64,000 bases of DNA, taken from positions 278,035,341 to 278,099,340 of the forward strand of contig CM060990.1 in assembly GCA_030765065.1 (NCBI GenBank). The letters run 5' to 3'. This document shows positions 10,338-20,597 of this stretch, one piece after another. Made by a program: the position numbers and the translations under genes. Under the pieces are notes generated by a model. The model did not search any database and was not told the DNA's origin. It saw only the letters and a program-made list of their open reading frames with translations. Numbering within the stretch: the stretch's first letter is position 1; the number at the start of each line of letters is the position of its first letter. The stretch comes from Deroplatys truncata. Lineage: Eukaryota > Arthropoda > Insecta > Mantodea > Mantidae.

Positions 10338-11435
10338 CAGCTCATTCCCAATTGGCATGGATATGCACTTAGTGAAGGTCCAAATACAAGTGGAATGCTG
10401 CAGGTATGTATTTTTCATTTTTACATCCTGTAACAGAATAATGTATTCTGGAATTATTGTTTTCATTTCTTACGGTAAAAAAAATACACCAGCATATCCA
10501 TTTAGCGATTCCTTTAGAGTAGTTGTAAATTTTCCTTTAGTACTAAAGTAATGTATACTTGAATCTCTTGTAGCGCCTACAGTTTACGTTGAAGTACTGG
10601 ATGTGTTCCAGTAGTTTTGTTTATACGTAAATATATTACTAATGTAATGCAGTTTCCATTCGTTTTGCTTTATGGTTAGCCCACAATGTTTGTAGAAAGC
10701 TCTGAAATAGTATACCTTTAAAAAAAACTGGAAGAACGTGCTAATAATAAACAATTGGGAGTTAATCGGAAGGAATTTAGTGTGTTCACTGCGCTGTGTA
10801 TGTATTCCGCGCGCTCGTCTTCACTCTCACTTACGTCACCGGCGGGCAGCCAATGGCAGCTCCCACCCCGGAGTGGCTCACCTTAGTTATCTAGCCACAT
10901 TGTATCACACCTATGAGATCTCCAACTTGTCTAATCCTTGCAACCGCTGAGTACGGAGCCAAAATTAACACTACAGCGACGACGACAACATCTACAAGAG
11001 ATTCCTCCGCCACATCATAGACTGCTGAGATAAAGGAGAAGACACGAATATCCACGTAAAGGGGCAATTGATGACAATAAATTTATAAGAATGGAACTTC
11101 AGCGACTTATCAACTCTAATTGCTGGGAGACACCTGGACACCCACGTACACTATATGCGTATGTTTGCAGTTGGGAATTCTGTACTGCGTATCTGATATT
11201 TATTTTTATTTATTTATCTGTGCTAGCAATCTTCCTTAGAATATGGCTATACATCAGCCCAAGCTGTTATCTTGCCATATTCTACCCATATTGCTTTCTT
11301 TTTATAACATAAAAAATTTATAATAATAATATAATAGTAGTAATACCAAGAGGATAATCTGATAATCTAATAATACTAATTTTATAATAATAATCATAAT
11401 AATGATAATATAATTACCTATCTTAACATCTCATG
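10338..11435. other. Unassigned DNA after the THAP fragment
   Basis: No gene is recognised. About 10790-10900 is locally GC-rich with a CCAAT sequence (GCCAATGGCAGC) and could be an old promoter, but no supported transcript start or coding exon follows. AT-rich trinucleotide runs (TAA/AAT) cover about 11310-11420. Confidence 0.45.
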
Positions 11436-12573
11436 ATGAAATTAATTCACATCTCTTTTTATTGTCCATAATCATTTCTTTTTTACTTTGGACATGTACT
11501 CTCCTACCTTTTTATTATTCTTGTTAAAAATCTTGCTTAAGGCTACTTTCCTGTCCAGTTTTAACCATTTCCCATTTATAGCTTGCTTTCTCCAATGCTG
11601 TGTAGCTTTACAATCAAACACGATGTGTTCTAATTCTTCTCTTTCCCCACATATTGGACACTGGTTCTGTGGGAACCCATTTCTCATTCCTATTAGTCTC
11701 CATACACCTGCTCGTACCCAAGCTATACTCTTCTCTTTGTTCCTTATTTGAGTAATCCACATACTGTTCTCTAGCCCATACATTTTTTATTAATATATAT
11801 GATTCCAAGGAACTTTTCTTCCCGATGCTACTAAATGCATTTTGTATCTCTATATCTTCAAACCTCCCCCTAGCTTCTTTCCAAAACTCTTAACATTATT
11901 TTCCCTCCTCCAAATTTCTCTCAGACCACTATTTTCCAAGTTAGTTCGTGTACTATAACTCGACCCGTTTTTCTTTAAGTTCCTTTCTTGAAATTCCAGA
12001 CACTGCCTCAACAAGTTTTTCTCTTCTAAATTTAAGTCTATACCAATATTTAAGAGCTCTCTCCATTGTTACCCCTTTCTCCCCACTCTCTGCATCTCAA
12101 TTAGAGCAAATTCCTTTACTGTGGCATTTGGTAAGCCTAAAACTTCTCTCCAAAAACTCCTATGTACCATATCTATCACTTCCCAGCCTTCTCCTACTCC
12201 ACATATTTCACTTCCATATAACATTTTTGCTTCAACTACTGTGTTATATTTTCTCTAGCCATTTAACATTTATATCTGGTATTCTATATTTACACCCTCT
12301 AATCGCTGACATTGCCTCTTTCCCCTTCGACAATACCAGTTTCTTCTGTTTCTCCCATTTTCCACCCCATCCATTTTGACCTCTAAGTATATATAATTTC
12401 TGACCACGTTATATTTTCTCTCCATTCTTCCACTTTTCATACTGTCCAGTTTAGCACCTTTCTCAAACACTATGATTCGAGTCTTCTCTTGGTTTACTTT
12501 CAGATTCCATTCATCGAAGTATTTATTAATTTTCTGTAGGGATCTGATATATGTTTTTCTATGATCATATACA
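11436..12573 (-). mobile_element. LINE 3' fragment, 5'-truncated
   Basis: On the minus strand, the frame at about 12581-12270 resembles the RT thumb region (a stretch beginning NKYFDEWNLKVNQEKTRI), and the frame at about 11783-11472 ends with a zinc-knuckle-like cluster CPICGEREELEHIVFDC characteristic of the C-terminus of several LINE ORF2 proteins. Many stops and frame changes lie between them. The 5' boundary coincides with the mariner at 12574, so the rest of the LINE is missing. The clade is not assigned. Confidence 0.7.
11472..11783 (-). pseudogene. LINE ORF2 C-terminal zinc-knuckle region
   Basis: The 103-codon remnant carries CPICGEREELEHIVFDC followed by a Trp-containing helix (TQHWRKQAI). 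This Cys-Cys-His-Cys arrangement sits after the RT in many insect LINE ORF2 proteins, where it probably helps bind element RNA or target DNA. No catalytic residues lie in this part. Neighbouring frames of the same element follow upstream on the minus strand. Confidence 0.65.
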
Positions 12574-13863
12574 AGGTGCATTCAAGTTATAACACCTCCA
12601 ATTTGTTTTCTCAGAACAGGAAACAGATAGAAGCACACGGTTTGTTTTAAAGTAAACGGGCACTCTTTGCCAATGCGTGACAGAGATGGCAGCACTGTAT
12701 GTCACGCAGAACCTCTCGTGGCAACGGTGAGAGTGAGGATCGTTTTGTATACTTAAAATTTTCATTACATGACCAACGTGTAATCATGCGTTATCTCCAT
12801 TTGCGTGGTGTGACACCGATTGAAATTCATCGACAGTTAAGTGAGACATGTGGTGATGGTGTAATGGATGTGTCTAATGTGCGTTTGTGGGTGCGACAGT
12901 TCAAAGAAGGCAGAACGCCGTGTGACAACGAACCAAGAGAATCTCGGCCTCGGACAAGCCGATCTGATGACATGATCAAGCAAGTGGAAAAACGTGTTTT
13001 GGAGGATCGCCGAATGACTGTGTTTAACAGATCGCCTACACAGTTGGCATTTCCGTGGGATCTGTGCACACAATCCTGCATGGCGACCTGAAAATGCGAA
13101 AAGTGTCCTCCAGGTGGGTGCCATGAATGCTGACGGATGATCACAAGGCTGCGCGCGTGGCATGTTGCCAGGCAATTTTGACGCGAGATGAAGTGAATGG
13201 CACTTTCTTTTCGTCAATTGTGACAACGGATGAGACGTGGATGCCGTTTTTCAATCCAGAAACGAAGCGCCAGTCTCCTCAATGGAAGCACACAGATTCA
13301 CCGCCACAAAAAAAACCGGTAAGCGCCAGTGCTGAAAAATTGATGGTGGCCATGTTTTGGGACAGCGATGGCGTAATCCTTACTCATTGCGTTCCAAAGG
13401 GAACCGCGGTGGCAGGTGCACCCCACGAAGATGTTTTGAAGAAGAAACTCCTTCCGGCATTGCGCGAAAAACGGCCGAAAAAGGCTGCACGTGTGCTCTT
13501 TCACCAAGACAACGCATCGGGCGAACGTTACACAGCAGTTTCTTCGTGCAAACAACTTTGAAGTCATTCCTCATGCTCCCTACTCACCCGACCTGGCTAC
13601 TAGCGACTTTTGGCTGTTTCCGACGATGAAAGACACTCTCCGCGGCCGCACATTCACCAGCCGTGCCGCTATTGCATCAGCGATTTCCCAGTGGACAAAA
13701 CAGACTCCAAAGAATCGTTCCAGCGGCCATGGAATTATGGCGTCGACGTTGCGAAAAATGTGTACGGCTGCAGGGAGATTACGTCGAGAAGTGACACAAG
13801 TTTCATAATTTCCGTGTGATTAGTCAGTGAGAAAAAAATAGGTGTTATAACTTGAATGCGCCT
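12574..13863 (+). mobile_element. mariner element A with inverted repeats
   Basis: The left end reads GCATTCAAGTTATAACACC (12579-12597) and the right end reads GGTGTTATAACTTGAATGC (13841-13859), an exact 19-bp inverted match with slightly different outermost bases. TA dinucleotides flank the ends approximately (12570-12571 and 13863-13864), as expected for Tc1/mariner insertion, but the exact left boundary is uncertain by about 3 bp. A broken transposase lies inside. The element sits between the 5' break of the LINE fragment and the start of the TTAGG-rich repeat. Confidence 0.9.
12699..13808 (+). pseudogene. mariner A transposase, broken into at least three frames
   Basis: The N-terminal helix-turn-helix part (about 12699-13090) includes the paired-type segment WVRQFKEGRTPCDNEP. 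The catalytic core follows at about 13127-13560 with TTDETWM (first Asp) and FHQDNA (second Asp), and at 13491-13808 with YSPDLATSDFWLF, the mariner signature holding the third Asp of the DD34D triad. All three Asp codons survive, but a stop and frame changes near 13090 and 13540 break the frame. The protein would cut and paste the element at TA sites if it were whole. Confidence 0.88.
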
Positions 13864-15472
13864 AGCCCAGCCCCTCCTCTCATCTATTCTATTCTGTCAA
13901 CGTCTAACTAGCGTAGACCTCACCCAATGTAGCCCTAAGCTAGGACATTTCCTTCGTTTCTGAAGTATTTTGTCGTATTTTTAGAGCGATTTTCAGGCAC
14001 TGGAACAGCTATTGTCGGGCATTATAGGGCATTTCTGCCATTCCTGCAGGTATTTTCGAATATTGGCATACGCTTTTAGCACACTTTGGAACACTGGTAT
14101 GGGCATTTCAGGCAGTTCATTGCATTTCGAATGTTTTAGAAACTATAGCACGTACTTTCAGGAGTTGGTAAAGATTTTAGGACATTTCGGGACATTTTGA
14201 ACGTATTTTATATCGTCTTTAATTCATTTTACTCTCTTCCAGGCATATATGGCATTTCGAAGCTGCTTTAGGCGCTGGAACGGGTATCTTTGGTAGTGTA
14301 GGCACTTATATGAGCATTTCAGGGCATTTTGAGCGGTGGAACAGCTATTTCAAGCTCTGGTACACGTATCTTGGGGCGCTGCTACACGCATTTTGAGGCA
14401 CATTTCGGGCCATTTTACGCACTTTAAAGGTATTTCCGGAGTAGGACAAGTCGTTCGAGCTCTGGTAGAGGTAGCTTAAACACTAATACAGGTATTTTGG
14501 GGGTCTTTATGTACACTTTAAACTATCTGGAGCCATACAACTGTATTTTGACACGAATTTCTCACGTTTTCTAGTAGTTTGGCACTGTTTTCTAGATCAT
14601 TTGCTATGTCTTAAAGTTGTTTCTCTCGTCTTTACAGTGACTTGCTATGCTTTACAAGAATGTTATAGTACTTTAGGAGTTTTTCATCCTTTTACAACAC
14701 TTTTTCACTCGTTTTGAATACTTTATGAGCATTTTGTCCACTGTTAAGAGTACGTTTCATATACTTTTCTAAATCTTCTGTAAACTTCTGTATGTGAACT
14801 GCTAACGTGAGAGACGAAGAGGGATAAACTGTACATGGTTTATACTCTTTCTGGGGCATATTCAACTAACCTAACGTATCACCAACCATTCTAAACTATC
14901 CTGGACCATCCTATCACCTATTCTATCCTGCCATTGTCTAACCTAGCCTAATCATAACCATTCTAACCTATAACGGACCATTCATTATCTATTCTATCCT
15001 GCTATCTTCTACCCTAACCCTGTACCGAAATTCCTACCCAGAACTAACATCTCCTAACACGATACCAACCATTCTAATCTAAACTAGAGCATTCATTAGA
15101 ATCTACTGTATCGTACCATCGTCTAACTTAGCCTAGCACTGAACCGCCAAACCTGAGCTATCGAACACTAACCTAACCTTGACCATCCTCTCAACTTCTA
15201 AGGTAAGCTAATACAAACCTAACCTGATACCAAAAATTCTTACCTAAAATAGATCAACCTAATCTATTTCATTCTGCCAGTGTCTGCCCTAACCTCGCAC
15301 CAAATATCCTAACCTAACCAAAAGGTAAAAATTTTAACCAAACGTAAGCACAAAAAATGTAACCCAACGCCACCTTAATGTAACCTACCCTAACCTAAGC
15401 AATCTGATGGTAAGCTCACTTAAGCTAACCTCACGTCCATAACTTAGACAATCAGTATGCACGCCTAGCCTA

Positions 15473-15506
<34 letters not shown>

Positions 15507-15637
15507 GTATTCTAACCTAACTTAATCTGAGATGACTGTGTATCTTCTAGTGGGATTGTTGCGTTTTATTACTTGAGAGTTTTATGTTGACGTACCTTTA
15601 TTTTCAGATTTATTTTCGTTGCAGTATATCCCCTTAT

Positions 15638-15690
15638 CTGGCCTTAATACCAGCACTAGAAATTATTCCTAGTGCCAGAGATAATGCTTT
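15638..15690 (+). repeat. Conserved hairpin motif of the large repeat (copy A)
   Basis: The segment GGCCTTAATACCAGCACTAG plus AAATTATTCCTAGTGCCAGAG contains the inverted pair CACTAG/CTAGTG around a short AT loop. Near-identical segments occur at about 44924-44962 (reverse complement) and about 60297-60331, all at an equivalent place in the repeat. It is the best-conserved piece of an otherwise degenerate repeat. Confidence 0.75.
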
Positions 15691-16130
15691 CCACATCCTT
15701 TATTCTTATTCTTCACGTCTGCACCATGTAAGCGAGTAATAGTGGCATCTTTGCTTACAGCAACCCACTACTGAAACAAACATCACCGCCATTGCAGCAA
15801 TCCCATCATATAGCAAACACGCCCAGACGAACCCTAACCTCGCTAGACAGTCAATTAGCCGCCTATTCAACCCTATACAACCTAATTACATCCATGTTAA
15901 ACTAACCCAATCTTCGGCAACAGTCCTCTCATTCGTTCTGTCCTGTGAACCTAAAACTAACCTAACTCCAAACCATAACCCACCGTAATAGGCCAACGGC
16001 CCTGTCATAGTCTACCTTAATCCGGTACCAAGCATGATAACCTAGCTAAACCACCCTCTAATTATCTATTCCACCCTAGTATTGCCTAACCTAAGCTAGT
16101 CTACTCCCCTTACACCAGCTATCCTATGTC

Positions 16131-16425
16131 GTCCTCCATGGTGTAGTGGTTACCACGATAGCCTCTAGTTCCTGAGGTTGCGGGTTCAAACCCGGCAGAG
16201 GGCGATGGATTTTTCGGGCGTAAAAATCCTTAGCATGGCTTCCTTCGGAAGGGAAGTAAATTCGGTGGTCCCGTGTCGTAGATTTACGGCACGTAAAAGA
16301 GCCTCAAGCCTGATAAAGAGGCCTATGGGAAAAAATTACCTGTCTTTCACGCCCAATACAGAATGGGACACTAAGAACCACAGCAGTTAAAGAGCGTCCA
16401 TATATAAACCTCAATTTAGTTTTAG
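16131..16425 (+). mobile_element. tRNA-headed SINE, copy 1
   Basis: The head (about 16132-16203) resembles a tRNA: an A-box-like TGGTGTAGTGG and a B-box GGGTTCAAACCC. The body carries TCGGAAGGGAAGTAAA and TAGATTTACGGCACGTAAAAG, and the 3' end is AT-rich (CTCAATTTAGTTTTA). RNA polymerase III would transcribe such an element from the internal boxes. Three relatives occur on the minus strand at 25935-26233, 31083-31265 and 62828-63094. It interrupts the CCTAACC block of copy A. It is not a tRNA gene: the acceptor stem does not close and the body continues for over 200 bp. Confidence 0.88.
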
Positions 16426-18763
16426 CTATCCTATCTGCAATCACCTAGCTAACCCGAACCACCCGTGTTGACCTAACCTAGTCTTAGCTAACCGTCCTCT
16501 CATCATTTTCCAATCCTGTCATAACTTAAAACTACCTTAACTCTAAACCATGCTAACCTAACATAATAGACCAACGGTCCTGTCATCTTCTACCCTGATT
16601 CGATACCAGTCAAGATAACATAGCTAGACCATCTTCTAATGACCTATTCTGCCTTAGCCTAGCCTAGCCTATCGTTACACCAGCTATCCTTTCCTACACA
16701 CCTAAATTAACCTGATCCCTCCTATGTTAATCTAATGTAATCTTAGCTAACCGTCCTCTCGCCATGTATTCTATCCTGTCATAACCTAAAACTACCCCAA
16801 CTGCAAGCCATGCTAACCTAATAGGATAACCTCTCATTATCCACCCTATCCTAACCTAGAAGGGCGTTCTTATTCCCTAATTCGAGAGACTATCATTACC
16901 TAAACGATTCCTTAAATCAGTAACTTTGGTTGCTTTTACAGGAATTTGCACATTCTGCAAGTATCACTCTCGTTTTGCAGCCATTTCATTTACTCAATGG
17001 ACGTTTTGTGTACATTTACAACCGTTTCGTAATGCTTTACAAGCATTTCTCTAGGTTCTAGTGATTTGTGACGTCTTCAGTTTTTTCTACACTTTTTACA
17101 GGCATTGTGTGTATCTTTACAGTCATGTTGCTATGTTTTCATGGTCATTTCATGAACATTTATAGTAATTTCCCGGAGTTTTACACCTTTACAGTGATCT
17201 TTGACACTCTTTTCAGTTCCTATATTCATTTTGTTATATTTCTCAGTAGTTTCAATAGCGGCTCATGGTCATTAACCAGCACAAGCACTGTCATGCCCAC
17301 CACCAAAACAAACATCGCCATTACACCATTCACAACCATCATCATCCACCAAAATAAACACAACTACACGAAACCTTTCGTCGTCTATTTTATACTGTCA
17401 TCGATTACCCCAACCTGATACCAAGCATGTTAAGTTAGTCTAGACGGATTCTATTTTTGACTAAATGGAGCGCCTCTTATCACCTAAGCGAGTCCTTATA
17501 TAATTAATTATGAGCATTTGGGTTACGATTCTATGGTCTTTTAGTACTTTTAAGGTTATTTTGCGTACTACTAGGGCACTTTTCATTGCGTACTAGTATG
17601 GCAATTTTCATATCTTTTTCAGCATTTTGTATAATTTTGAATACTTTATGGCACTTTCTCCAGACGTTATGTTGATTTATGTAAGGTTAATAATTGTATT
17701 GTCAGATTTATTCAGATTTATAGATCGACGTCTCTTCTCTTTTATGAAGGATTAAGACTCCTAGATTGTTTCAGCGTTCTTCTTTTTCTACATATCGGTA
17801 GTATGCATATTTTGTGCGTTGAAATTTATCAAGACAGATTATATATCAAACATAAATGTTTTCGTTTCATCTCCCTCCTTTATGTAGTTCATTCATAAAA
17901 CATTCTCTTTTCTATTCCATCGTTTTAATTTTTAATGTTTTTCAGTCCTTTCTCTTTACTTTCATTGCATTCATCTTTATCTCTTTTATGCCTCTAATCC
18001 TTTTATCTTTTCTCTGCCTCGTCCATTCATTAGTCGTACTTATTTCCCTTTTCTGTTTCCATCCATTACTTCTTTCTTTTTCCTTTTGTTCTTTCCCCTT
18101 TTCATTACATGCATATTTAAAGCACATCCTCGAAAAATTTGCATCATCCGTACACTATCATCACTTACAAGTATCATAAGCATCAACACCATCACCATTC
18201 GATGAAAAACACACCAAATAAAAATTAAGATAAAGGACTATAATCACCAGCGCCACTATCATCAGTACAGTTATTTACAAACATCGCAAGCGCACACACC
18301 ACCAAAACCATCACTGCGACCTTTAACTTAGAAAGTATTAAATCAATCAAAATTGAGCACAACATAACCAGCAAAACATTAACTTAAAAATACAAACAAT
18401 AAAAGAGGGGTAAAAATAAAAGATGCAAATAAAGGACCACTCTGAAAACCAGAGTCACCAGCATCATAAGAATCTCCACCATTCCCATAAAAATAAAATA
18501 CAAGCACAACAAAACAAGTTAAGAGCTACAAAGCTAAAAAATTAAGAAAACGACAATCACAACCAGCGCACCACTACCACAGTCATAATCAAACACATTT
18601 ACCATAACTATAAAACGAAAATTAAAAAATAGTAACATAAGACTCACTACAAAAAAACCCGCTAACACCATCACCATCAACGGAATACTTTAGAAGTAGC
18701 AAATATAATAGCTACGCAAGCCATTTTCTTCCCTTGTTTAATTCGTTTCCTTCATATATTCTA

Positions 18764-20036
18764 CGAGGCGCATCCAGAAAGTAAGTTTTCCTATTTTTTT
18801 AAAACAAAGAAAACCTAGTTACACGAAAAACCTTATCGACAACAGATACAGCAATGTTTGAGCTATTTTACGACAAATTTCACCACAAAAATTGACACAC
18901 TTGTCATATCGTGGGACCAACTTTTGTATTCGTGTGGCGTAGAAGTCTGCCGCCTATAATGGAACCAGCGTGTAACAGTCGTCTTCAGCTCTTCGCCGTT
19001 GTCAAAACGCTGACCGGAGGATAGGAATTTCTTGACGTCCAAGAAAAGATAGAAATCGCTTGGCGCAAGATCAGGATTATATGCTGGATGATCAAACAGC
19101 TCCCAGATGGAACTCCTGCGGAACAGCTCTGTGCGCCGAGCCGTATGTGGACGAGCATTGATATGCAGCAGCACATCTATAGTAAGCACTCCATGCCTTT
19201 TGTTTTAAATGGCACGTCGCAATTTCCAGTCTTTCACAATAACGGTCAGCGTTCAGTTTCACCTCTGGGCAGGAAGCCAATGACCCTACTGCCCTTCGTG
19301 TCCCAGAACACCATGGGCATCACTTTCTGCACCGACAGTCTGCTTGAATTTCGTCTTAACCGGAGATCCACTGTGACACCAATGCATTGACTGCTGCTTG
19401 GTTTCCGGGATAAAGTGCGAAATCCACGTCTCATCGCCCGTGACGATCCTGTCGAGGTACTCGTCATCATACCGCTGCAGAAATGTCAGTGCTGCTCCTA
19501 AACGTTTCGTTTTGTGCTCGGGTGTCAGGTTTTTCGGCACCCACCTAGCAGACAATTTCATGCAACACGGATCGCGATATCTGCGGAAAATGGCTGCTGA
19601 GCTCCGTAATCGTGAAGCAACGGTTCTCCAAATGCGCTACCGCACCAGCTTAACAAGATCATCATTGATGAGAGACGGTCGCCCACTGCGCTCTTCATCA
19701 TGGACACTTTGACGACCTTCGGAAAATTGCCTACACCAGCGACGCACCATCTGTTTGCTCATGATGTTCGGCTCGTAGACCTGACAGAGCCGACGATGAA
19801 TTTCGATCGGCGCTATGTTTTGCGCAGGAAGCAACTTTATCACTGACCGAACCTCACAGGCGGAGGGAGAACGAATAAGAGCCGTCACTGCTGCTGCGCT
19901 ACTAGCACCAGGCGAGACCTGTCCGGCCGACATATGATTGATGTCTTAGATCTGTTACGCATGTGCAATTTTCCCAGCTAAATACGTTTAGCTTAAAGGA
20001 AACAAAACCAGGAACTTACTTTCTAGATGCGCCTCG
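18764..20036 (-). mobile_element. mariner element B, TA-flanked
   Basis: The ends are CGAGGCGCATCCAGAAAGTA at 18764 and the complement of CGAGGCGCATCTAGAAAGTA ending at 20036, one mismatch in 20. A TA dinucleotide flanks each side (18762-18763 and 20037-20038), the expected target duplication. The element is 1273 bp, a normal mariner length, and carries a broken transposase on the minus strand. Confidence 0.95.
18863..19933 (-). pseudogene. mariner B transposase, broken
   Basis: The minus-strand pieces are ordered as a mariner transposase. 19933-19637 is the helix-turn-helix domain (IEIHRRLCQVY, WCRQFSEGR). 19561-19286 carries VTGDETWISHF with the first catalytic Asp. 19189-18863 carries a degraded INARPHTA block and YNPDLAPSDFYLF with the third Asp. 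The block that should hold the second Asp reads HINARPH, so that Asp is lost (expected at the Asn-Ala motif). At least two frame changes separate the pieces, so the copy is inactive. Confidence 0.9.
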
Positions 20037-20132
20037 TATTATTTTGTTTTCACACTTTTTCATTTCTTCTCTCCGTCTTTTCTTCGTTTTCCATAGCAAC
20101 AGTACGCAATATGAAATTCTTAAATAATTAAT

Positions 20133-20345
20133 ACTTAGTGGAATTAATTGTTCTTTCACACAAGCCGTGTGTTGGACAAGATTGGAAAGGTAGAATCAGA
20201 TGACTGAAAAATTCAATGCCATAGCCGGGATTTGAACCACGGATCTCCCGGTCTCCGTCCAGTTGCTCTAACCACTGAGCTACCATGGCAACATGCCGGC
20301 ACGCCATTAAATTCTCCAGCTGACTCGCATTTTTCCCGGTAAACC
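20133..20345 (-). mobile_element. Second tRNA-SINE family, copy 1
   Basis: On the minus strand a tRNA-like head (about 20290-20218) has an A-box TAGCTCAGTGG and a B-box GGTTCAAATCC, followed by a tail ending in a stretch like AACAATTAATTCC. The frame reading WLEQLDGDREIRGSNPG is a familiar by-product of such heads and is not a gene. A truncated copy lies 320 bp away at 20455-20597. It is unrelated to the SINE at 16131. Confidence 0.75.
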
Positions 20346-20454
20346 ACAAGGAGATCTAAAACTGTATTGAGATGTCATACTCCAATGGCGACTTACATTC
20401 TTTGTAAGTACTTAAGTCCCGGGCTTTTAGTTTCAACCACTATTAGGTCAATTA

Positions 20455-20597
20455 ATGGAATCAATTGTTCTTTCACACAAGCCGTGTGTTGGACAAGGTT
20501 GGAAAGGTAGAATCAGATGACTGAAAAATTCAATGTCATAGCCGGGATTTGAACCACGGATCTCCCGGTCTCCGTCCGGTTGCTCTAACCACTGGCA
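20455..20597 (-). mobile_element. Second tRNA-SINE family, truncated copy fused to a LINE
   Basis: The sequence repeats 20133-20285 closely (same ACACAAGCCGTGTGTTGGAC and GGATTTGAACCACGG) but stops within the A-box region at GCTCTAACCACTG. It then runs directly into the I-type LINE at 20598. Both parts have the same orientation, so the join looks like a chimeric retrotranscript or a deletion junction. Confidence 0.75.

Larger units (their letters stand above)
13864..18763 (+). repeat. Large TTAGG-rich complex repeat, copy A
   Basis: This is a multi-kilobase non-coding mosaic of recurring blocks. (1) About 13870-14800 is rich in GGCATTTT-type words. (2) About 14850-15480 is rich in CCTAACCTAA, ending in an AT microsatellite (about 15475-15501). 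(3) About 15540-15770 holds a conserved hairpin motif. (4) About 15860-16860 is CCTAACC-rich again and is split by a SINE. (5) About 16870-17260 and 17470-17660 are further ACTTTT/CATTTT blocks. (6) About 17690-17810 is a unique-looking tag (GGATTAAGACTCCTAGATTG). (7) About 17840-18720 is a CATCACCA-rich block. The same blocks recur in reverse at 45345-33940 and 27100-25240 and forward at 59740-60480. No protein is supported. The nature of the unit is unknown. Confidence 0.7.

Noticed and set aside
12827..13226. Minus-strand frames of 105 and 129 codons
   Set aside because: Antisense to the mariner A transposase.
16132..16203. Possible tRNA gene
   Set aside because: The head of a repeated SINE: the acceptor stem does not pair properly and related copies occur elsewhere with the same non-tRNA body.
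14850..16860. True telomeric TTAGG array
   Set aside because: CCTAA words come in runs of only two or three and are scattered in degenerate sequence; at most an old interstitial or telomere-like repeat.
17068..17418. 116-codon plus-strand frame
   Set aside because: Made from the ACTTTT/CATTTT and CACCACC blocks of copy A; no domain is seen.
20218..20290. Possible tRNA gene on the minus strand
   Set aside because: Part of a duplicated SINE with a conserved non-tRNA tail; no independent tRNA gene.
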